From positions 169,492 through 233,491 of the forward strand of contig MEHQ01001357.1 of the NCBI GenBank assembly GCA_008828725.1: 64,000 nucleotides of DNA. Direction: 5' to 3'. The position numbers and the translations under genes were made by a program. The notes under the pieces were generated by a model. That model was not told the origin of the DNA and did no database searches. It saw nothing but the letters and a program-made list of their open reading frames with translations. The stretch is from Saccharina japonica. Taxonomy: Eukaryota; Sar; Phaeophyceae; Laminariales; Laminariaceae. Below, one piece after another: positions 57,158-64,000 of the stretch (position 1 is the first letter of the stretch; each line of letters opens with the position of its first letter).

Positions 57158-57960
57158 ACAAGGTAGTTTTGGTGTACATGTTATTACTGTAAATATTATA
57201 CGACAAACCCAAATAAGGGAGACCTTGTCACTTTGTGTGTATGCTCTTCATATAAAATTGTCCATTTTACCCGACGACATCCAGCACACACCCAGTGACC
57301 GTGCCGAGTGTTCATCCTAGAGAGATACCAGGATACCAGTTCGGTGGCCACAAAACCTTCGACACAGAGATACAACGCTGCTATCTATGCAGTAAGCAGA
57401 GCAGACAATGCAATGCCGTATAGTTTGAGCCAAAATAAGGTATGCATGATATAAATACAACAGCAGTATTCTCAAAAGTAAGAAATTCACGCCACGAGCA
57501 ACCACGAGGGGTGTTTGTTTGAAGTTGTGAGTTGTGAGGCCATGAGAAACCATGAAACCTATTTTTACAGTGGAATGATACGTGCGAATGTACAGCAATA
57601 CAACAAGGTAGTTTTGGTGTACATATTATTACTGTAAATAAAATAGGGCAGAACCAAATGAGGGAGACCTTGTCATTTTGTGTGTATGCTCTTCAACCGT
57701 GCCGAGTGTTCATCCTAGTACCAGTTCGGTGGCCACGAAACCTTCGACACAGAGATACAACGCTGCAATGCGGTATGCAGAGCAGACAACGCAATGCCAT
57801 ATAGTTCAAGCAAAACTGAGGTACGTATGATTGATATAAATACAACAGCAGCAGTCCTATATATTACAAGTATAAGAAACTCACGCCACGAGCGGTGTTT
57901 TTTTTAAGTTGTGAGTTGTGAGGCCATGAGAAACCATGAAACCTATTTTTACAGCGGAAT
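57158..57960. repeat. ~450-base tandem duplication containing R1-related sequence
   Basis: Unit 1 starts ACAAGGTAGTTTTGGTGTAC at about 57158 and unit 2 at about 57602. Both continue with TTATTACTGTAAATA, GGGAGACCTTGTCA, CGTGCCGAGTGTTCATCCTA, AGTTCGGTGGCCAC, ACACAGAGATACAACGCTGC and CATGAGAAACCATGAAACC. Unit 2 lacks about 70 bases after GTATGCTCTTCA. Confidence 0.8.
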
Positions 57961-58305
57961 GATAATGTGCGTCCTCGAAAATGTCGGTAATTTTTCTATG
58001 GTCTTTCCTGCATTCATATCTGTATGTTTCGATTGCTTTGAAATTTCGTGATTATTATTATGTATAGTATTGATATTATCCTACTCTTGATGTATCAGTA
58101 TACGTACCTGGTACCTGTTACAATAGTTCGCAGTGTGCAGTGGGCACATCAATGGCATACGTCGTACACGTCAGAAATCGTATTAATACTATTAATATTT
58201 ATTTATACTACGCGTACGAGGCTACAAATATGCGAGCACGAGTATTATATCATATCAGTAGTGAAGAAAATAGGTTAACTTTCTGGACGAGGTACATATA
58301 ATATC

Positions 58306-58939
58306 GGGCAGCGGCCAAAAACAGGTATACCTCGTCCGTTCGCGGCCAAAAACAGGTACATACTTAAAATCAAGTCAAAAACGACCTCCACGTGCCCTGC
58401 CATTGGTCCAAAACTTCTTGTACCTGTTTTTGCCTCTTTGAAACCCAGGTACACCTGATTTTGTCTACTCTGCTTAACTTTCACCTTTTTCTTGTCGTTT
58501 TTAAGACAATCAGAGGCCCTTCATAGTTCCACCCTATGCCCCCTATACAAATGCCGACGTACGCGGAGACCCCCTCCTCCCTTCGCACCTCGCACCACAC
58601 GCCACTCGAGCGACACATATATATCTGCCTGCACACCTCCGCCGAAATAATACGAGATAGAAGGCTCCCCTTCGGGATTGTGGTTGACTTGGAATACCAG
58701 GGGTGTCGCAAGCTGAGAAGGGGGAATGCAGCAGCAGGCGTTCGTTCCTCGCACTATTAATAGCAGCTACTCGTATACGTAGCCACCGGGCGAGCACGAA
58801 AAACCTGAAAAAACTCTACTACGAAATACTTTGCGTTGCAAAGAACGGCAGTTCGTGAGCTTCGTTTTAAACTCGATTTTAGTATGTACCTGTTTTTGGT
58901 CCCGAACGGACCAGGTGTACCTGTTTTTGGCCGCTGCCC
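58306..58939. mobile_element. Mutator-like non-autonomous TIR element
   Basis: 634 bases. The long inverted ends begin GGGCAGCGGCCAAAAACAGG and end CCTGTTTTTGGCCGCTGCCC; similarity runs about 80 bases inward through GTCCGTTCG and CAGGTACATACT. The 9-base duplication TATAATATC flanks it exactly (58297-58305 and 58940-58948), which fits Mutator-type transposition. No transposase. Confidence 0.8.
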
Positions 58940-58958
58940 TATAATATCATACAGCGGT

Positions 58959-59127
58959 ACCGGCCCGCTCATAAGAAACCAGAAGTCGGGCTTTAGGCTC
59001 ACTTTCTGATTTGAGAAAGGGGTGTGTCCCACGCTAACTTCAGTATAATAGCTGTCGACTTTATTATTTCCCCTGTAATGTTTAGGCTTGAGTTTTTCGT
59101 GGGGCACTTTCGTATGAGAGGGCCGGT
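58959..59127. mobile_element. Short TIR element, family T1 copy 3
   Basis: 169 bases from ACCGGCCCGCTCATAAGAAA to TTTCGTATGAGAGGGCCGGT. Inverse-orientation homologue of 27087-27247. Confidence 0.75.
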
Positions 59128-59422
59128 AGTGTATGGGTGTGTAATAATCTGTATTTCAAATCGATTCGATATAAACTCTCCCGTTTTACACATTATAAAC
59201 TGCCGGGGATATATACTCGTATGATATATATAAAAATATGTACAAGAGTGAGCTCGGTTTGGCAAACGCGATAAGAACGATACACAAATGTAAAGAAAGA
59301 GCATCATCATCATCGTGGACTATTGGCCGTTTTTTTTTTTTTTTTTTTGAAATACACACATGCACATAATTGGGTGAGATGAACGAAGTACAAGATACGA
59401 AGTAAGTTCGAAGTGTGCAGTC

Positions 59423-59669
59423 GCGCCGGGTAGTGGTCAGCTTTAAAGGCTATTATTAATAACATTTAGGTGTCCGAGCTTAATCCAACCGTGGCGAGAT
59501 TTCGACTTTATTTTCAAAAATGAAAAGGAACCAATTGCTAACAGCGCCTTCGTGGCGTGGGCAGGCGGAATCCGACGCAAGTCGACGAGGAAAGAAAGTG
59601 CTGACATATTCTTGACTCTGAAGGGTTGAGGGAGAGAGAAAACAAGGGTGAAGATAATAATTGGGATGG
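59423..59669 (+). mobile_element. tRNA-derived SINE, family S1 copy 3
   Basis: Head GCCGGGTAGTGGTCAGC with a decayed B box (GTCCGAGCTTAATCC), then the GGAACCAATTGCTAACAGCG and CGACGCAAGTCGACGAGG body and the tail GAAGATAATAATTGGGATGG. Closest in head sequence to copy 1. It lacks the GACCCCGGA-to-GAGTTACGAC section. Confidence 0.7.
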
Positions 59670-59689
59670 AAAAAGTAAAAATATATGAA

Positions 59690-59800
59690 TATGTATATAC
59701 TCTCTAGGATGAAGAATCGGCACAACAGACACTGGGTGTGCTGGTTGTCGACGGGTAGAAATAATGGACGGCTTATTAAATGAAGAACACACACACAATA
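59690..59800 (-). mobile_element. R1 fragment, inverted
   Basis: Reverse complement of the R1 start: AGGATGAAGAATCGGCAC, ACACTGGGTGTGCTGG, CGACGGGTAGAAA and GAAGAACACACACAC. Confidence 0.7.
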
Positions 59801-59869
59801 TATGCGCGCAGGCGTTTTCTTTTCTTTTTGCATAGCTTTCGTACGCATACATGTACACTTCGAAGTATA

Positions 59870-60765
59870 CATTAACTGATCGATTGTGCTGGGCATCTGT
59901 TTGGTCGACCCATCTGCGTGCTTGCATGGAGCTGGACCCTATCTCCTTGAAGCGATGCCAACTACGCACGGCACCACGTGTTACTTCGTACGGACCGGTG
60001 TTAATACTTGTGTGTTTTACTCATCGTAGTATTACAACTGTAGGTATACTTCTATTATTAGTACACAAATAGCAAATCGCGTTCTTGAAGTTTTCAGGGC
60101 CTATTCAGCTGGACCGAGCACTTGCATGCACTACTGCTGTACATAACGTATGATATGTACCAAGTTTGTACTGCTGTTTGCAAGCCGCAGGGGCCGCAAG
60201 GGCTCCGCTCACAGCGAAGCTGTACCCCTTCGATCGGTCATATCATGAGGCAGTTTGTTTGAGGCGCACATCCCAAAATACGCTAAGACGTCGCTTTCGG
60301 CCGAGAGTAAGCGAGACTCGGCATGCCGATTAACAGGATTCTACATTTCTGTTGGGGTTTCCTGCCGGTATATCCCAAGGCAAAGGACGTTTTCTCGATT
60401 TTTACTGGTGACGGCAATTTTTTTAATACAAATAATATATGTACGTATACAAATGAAGAATAAGAACGGCGTTTGTAATGAGACTTGCTTTTCAGTGCAC
60501 CTCCTACACTTTATGTTACGGTGCTCGTAGCACGGGTGGGAGGCTCCACGTCGCTTGTTTCGTGCCACGCTCCGGAGCGAGCTCATTTCTTGAATTGGGG
60601 GGACGGTGATCTGTGGCTGTTTTTTAAACACGAAATAGAGGTTATCTATTTCGTTGCCCGAATAAAACTTTTCTTTATTACATCCATCCATGTTTTTTCT
60701 CCTTTACAACGTCAGCCCCCAGATTTCATAAATGCCGCTCCCGACTCCTTTGTTTGTTTTTGTTT
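59870..60765. other. No recognisable gene
   Basis: Short frames only (up to 116 codons on the minus strand at 60341-60691), no family motif. Confidence 0.45.
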
Positions 60766-60766
60766 G

Positions 60767-61505
60767 GGCAGCTGCCAAAATCAGGTATACCTGATCCATT
60801 TGAGCCAAAATTAGGTATGTACTAAAACGAAGTAAAAACGCACGCCACGAACGCTGTTTTTCAGGACTTTTTGGCTGCGATAAATAATCAAACATACTTT
60901 TGAATTTGCGCCTGAACATCAGAATGATAGCGAATGCGTGTCCTCCAAACTCTTGATAAATGTTGTATGCTATTTTCGGTACGGGGATCAAGATCTGTCG
61001 TATGCTTTCATTGATTTCGTGATCACAATCACTCCTACGACGTGTATTTCCTTATTATTGTATATACCATTGATAGCATACGAAAACATCGAGTTAATTT
61101 GAGACTGAGCTGCTCGCTTTCCGTACCGTGTCAGCAAACAGCAGTACGTAATATATCACAACAGGTCCATTGTGCTGTATGCGCGCGTATGATACGCTCC
61201 GCAGTCGTTGTGACGGGTCGTATAATACATGGGTACGTAGTGTGGTGGTGGTGGTGTCGTCTTGTCGGTTGTATAGAAGACTGTACGTATGGCCTCTGAT
61301 TGGCTCAAAATTCGCCAAAATCAGTTGAAAGCTATAAATAACCAGAGTAGACCAATCCAGGTGTACCTGACCATTTCATGCCAAACTGACAGGTACAATG
61401 TGAGGCTGGCCAATGAGAGGTGTCCTAGCGTGTGATTTGTACTTGGTTTTAGTGTTGTAGTACCTGTTTTTGGCACCAAAGTGACCAGGTGTACCTGATT
61501 TGGCT
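60767..61505. mobile_element. TIR element related to the 58306-58939 element
   Basis: The left end GGGCAGCTGCCAAAATCAGG is followed by TATACCTGATCC. The right part TACCTGTTTTTGGCACCAAA, then CCAGGTGTACCTGATTTGGC, is its inverse, but the outer ~8 bases of the right terminus are changed and no target duplication is visible. An older relative. Confidence 0.6.
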
Positions 61506-61719
61506 AATTTATACGAGCATATACTCGGGGGAGGGGCTCGAACTCGCCATCTAGCCTACCGGGGCGATTACGGCTGTACATAAAATGTTGTGCAAAGACT
61601 AAATGTCGGTACATACGCGGTCCATTTGAGCCATTTATAGCCGCCGCTTCGAGGGGACGACTAACGTAAGTGTACTGCTGTATCATAGAGGCAGTACACA
61701 ACGTAAGCGTGGTTGGCAG

Positions 61720-62158
61720 CAGGGCATTAATTAGTGGGTCGGGGTCTGTTGCGCGCAGCGCAACAGGCGACTCAAGGAGTGTTGCGCGCACCGCAACACG
61801 CCTGAGGCGCGTGTTGCGCGCCGCAGGCGCCGCAAGCCCCGGCCGCCGCCGCCGCCGGAGGCGAAAAAAGCGAAAAAAGCGAAAAAATGGCGATCTTTGG
61901 GCGAATGTACGCCTATAAAGCCTAAAAGATGTCCAATTACGACTATTTATCAAGAAAAAAAGACCCCCAAAATTTTTTTCTCGACCCCGGCGAGAAAAAA
62001 ACGCGCAACAATCTTTTTTGCCTGCGGCGAAAATGTTGCGCGCCCAAAAACGCGTGTTGCGCTGCGCGCAACTAGCCTCGCGGCGACTGTTGCGCAAAAC
62101 CGTTATTTTGGCCAAATGTTGCGCCAGCGCAACAGCGCAACACCTAATTAATGCCTTG
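61720..62158. mobile_element. hAT-like non-autonomous element with intact target duplication
   Basis: 439 bases. Ends CAGGGCATTAATTAG and CTAATTAATGCCTTG are inverted repeats with one mismatch. The 8-base duplication GTTGGCAG flanks it at 61712-61719 and 62159-62166. The interior consists of GTTGCGCGC/GCGCAAC and GGCGAAAA self-complementary words. Related sequence at 23925-24430. Non-coding, although frames up to 239 codons cross it. Confidence 0.85.
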
Positions 62159-62166
62159 GTTGGCAG

Positions 62167-62880
62167 TGGGTCGCCAGACGACGAAATGATAAGCGGAGAA
62201 TGCGCAATGTGCAGTACTATCATTAGTAATGGTATACAGCAGCAGTAGCAGCAGCAGCATACTCATGTTTTCAACTACAAGCTACGTATGTATGCGCCAT
62301 GTAATTCTGGAGTTGCTGTGGGCTCCGGGCAGTGTTGCCTTCGTCGGTGTAATTCGATGTGCGTTGAGTGTTGTGGGCTTCTTGCGGTGGGTGGCCAGCC
62401 AACGATATCCTAACCCTAAGAGGACTGCTGCTGTACGCACAACAGTTATATACGCGTAGTCCCCTGCTCTATCACTCGTGTTCGTCTCCTTTTCCTCCCC
62501 AGGAAACGTTCCAGTCACGTTCACTTTTTTTGTTTCATCTTCCGTCATACGACGTAGCTGTACCTGCTCTTCATATATATATATGTATACCAGGTATATG
62601 AATAACACGTTATTTCTGCCAGCCGCCGTAAATCCGCCCTGCGAGGCAAAGTTTGAGAACCTGCCTCGCTCAAAAATAAACTTGAAAGCCTGTGGAAACC
62701 CACACAATTTGAAGTTCCATCACGACAGCCAACCACGCTGCCGCAGCGCTACTGCTGATGTACACACAACACCCATCAGCAGAGGCATACAGCTGGCACG
62801 CAGCCACACCGCTGGCGCTCATAGCATCAAATGAAGCAGGTAGCTGGCAGTTGGCCGTTGTTCGAAGACGAACTCTCGCG
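62167..62880. other. No recognisable gene
   Basis: AGCAGCAGTAGCAGC-type patch at 62237-62260 and a half-tip of the 54857 foldback family at 62628-62645. No defensible coding sequence. Confidence 0.45.
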
Positions 62881-63560
62881 GAACCAATAAAACACTCGGA
62901 AGCCGCAGCCAGCAGCACAGCAAGCCTTTACCCTTCCGTCTCTTTTCGCTCACACTTGACCAACGGTTTATATTATCTTCATCAATGTATAGAAAGAGAG
63001 GTTTGTCCCTCCACTTGATTCGATACCATTGTTGCCTGCCGTATGATACATATATATATACCCTGCTCGCGCTTGGCACACCCTCGTCCCACTCGGACCT
63101 GAGTCCTCCATAACTAGGGCTCAGGTCCGGGTGGGACCAGGGTGACAAGCGCGATATCGTGTTATCGTGAGTCAGCTTACTTCGCCGGCTGGATAATGGG
63201 TACTGCTGCTGTACAAGCGCCTCTCTTTCTATACGTATGATACATAGATGCAGATAACGAAAAGCGTGCCTCTCTTTCTGAACCACTCTGTACCGAAATA
63301 TAAGCACCTTTTACGTATAGAAAGAGAGGCACTTGTACACCAGCAGTACCGATTATACAGCGGCGAAGTACGCACACTCACGATAACACGATGTTCGCGC
63401 TTGACACCCTGGTTCACCCGGACCTGGACCCTAAGTTTGGAGGACTCAGGTCTCGCGGAACCAATAGAACACTCGAAGCAGCAGCCAGCAGCACAGCAAG
63501 CCTTTACCCTTCCGTCTCTTTTCGCTCACACTTGACCAACGGTTTATTATGTGATCTTCA
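62881..63560. repeat. Duplicated ~100-base block flanking a foldback
   Basis: GAACCAATAAAACACTC..CAGCAAGCCTTTACCCTTC..CACTTGACCAACGGTTTAT occurs at 62881-62972 and again at 63459-63548. Between them 63119-63240 pairs with 63314-63435: CGTATAGAAAGAGAGGC against GCCTCTCTTTCTATACG, then the CACTCACGATAACACGAT and GGTCCGGGTG blocks. Confidence 0.75.
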
Positions 63561-64000
63561 TACAATGTCCAACTCTCTCCCGAAATATAAACAACATTTC
63601 TTATTGACTATTAATGTACAAAATGCACTTTTTGTTGGTCAATGTTTCACACAAACGTTCCTTATGTTTTGGTACATGTGGATACAATACTAATACTGGT
63701 ACCTGATGCCACACGTAAATAGGAACGATGCCATAGATAACGATGCGGCGGGACGAATATTAAGGCTACGAGTATAGGGGCGATGCAATAGGGAACGATG
63801 CAATACGTAGGAACCACGATTCAGGGACGATGCAATTAGACCAAAGGTTATGGTACCACTTTGTGGCTCGTTCATAATCTTATCAGCAACATAGTGCCAA
63901 AGATAATGGGTGTACCCCTCGTATGGAGCATAAAGTTGGCCACTATGTTCCTCAAGATTGAAAAATCCAACAAAAAGGGGTGTCTCGTCATCATCTGACC
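63561..64000. other. No recognisable gene
   Basis: Contains a loose repeat of GGAACGATGC-AATA (63721-63835, about four occurrences). Nothing else recognised. Confidence 0.5.

Noticed and set aside
61504-62223. 239-codon minus-strand frame
   Set aside because: It spans both ends of the hAT-like element and its flanks; composition is dictated by GTTGCGC and GGCGAAAA words.
1-64000. CRISPR arrays, bacterial operons, ribosome binding sites, rRNA genes
   Set aside because: Nothing of the kind is present; spliced genes and the transposon content show nuclear eukaryotic DNA.

Overview
The window is eukaryotic nuclear DNA, dense in repeats and poor in genes. Coding signal is broken into short exons with GT..AG introns. 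Elements include LINE, Ty3/gypsy, SINE, hAT-like and Mutator-like types, and there are interstitial TTAGGG tracts. The two recognisable host genes are a GT47/exostosin-type glycosyltransferase and a PAPS-dependent carbohydrate sulfotransferase. Together with mid-range GC and (TTG)n-bearing introns they suggest a stramenopile, most likely a brown alga. That assignment is inference; no rRNA or organelle marker is present to confirm it.

Layout. 1-8.7 kb is a large inverted and direct duplication built from a LINE (APE endonuclease plus reverse transcriptase) interrupted by a hAT-like non-autonomous element. An assembly gap lies at 5774-6041. 8.7-13.5 kb is mostly anonymous, with word-repeat tracts. 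13.6-20.9 kb is the genic core on the plus strand: the glycosyltransferase (resolved exons 13592-16841), then the sulfotransferase (resolved exons 18659-20878). Exon joins are supported by matching phases and by continuity of family motifs across the junctions. The 5' parts of both genes are unresolved. 21-29 kb is non-genic, with a LINE relic near 23.2 kb, self-complementary word tracts and a small TIR element. 29.2-32.9 kb is a GC-rich island holding decayed reverse-transcriptase and gypsy fragments plus a C-rich degenerate repeat. 33-43 kb holds TIR elements, a ~253 bp tandem repeat, a SINE and a foldback whose loop is TTAGGG repeats. 43.06-53.41 kb is one hAT-like element, still flanked by an 8 bp target-site duplication, split by ~9.7 kb of later insertions that include a decayed minus-strand Ty3/gypsy element. 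53.4-64 kb is a mosaic of short TIR and foldback elements, SINEs and tandem duplications.

The two host genes would act in the same secretory-pathway process: one transfers sugar to a polysaccharide and the other sulfates it. They lie head-to-tail about 1.8 kb apart. Most of the remaining sequence is a nested record of transposon insertions, several of which keep exact target-site duplications and so can be ordered in time.
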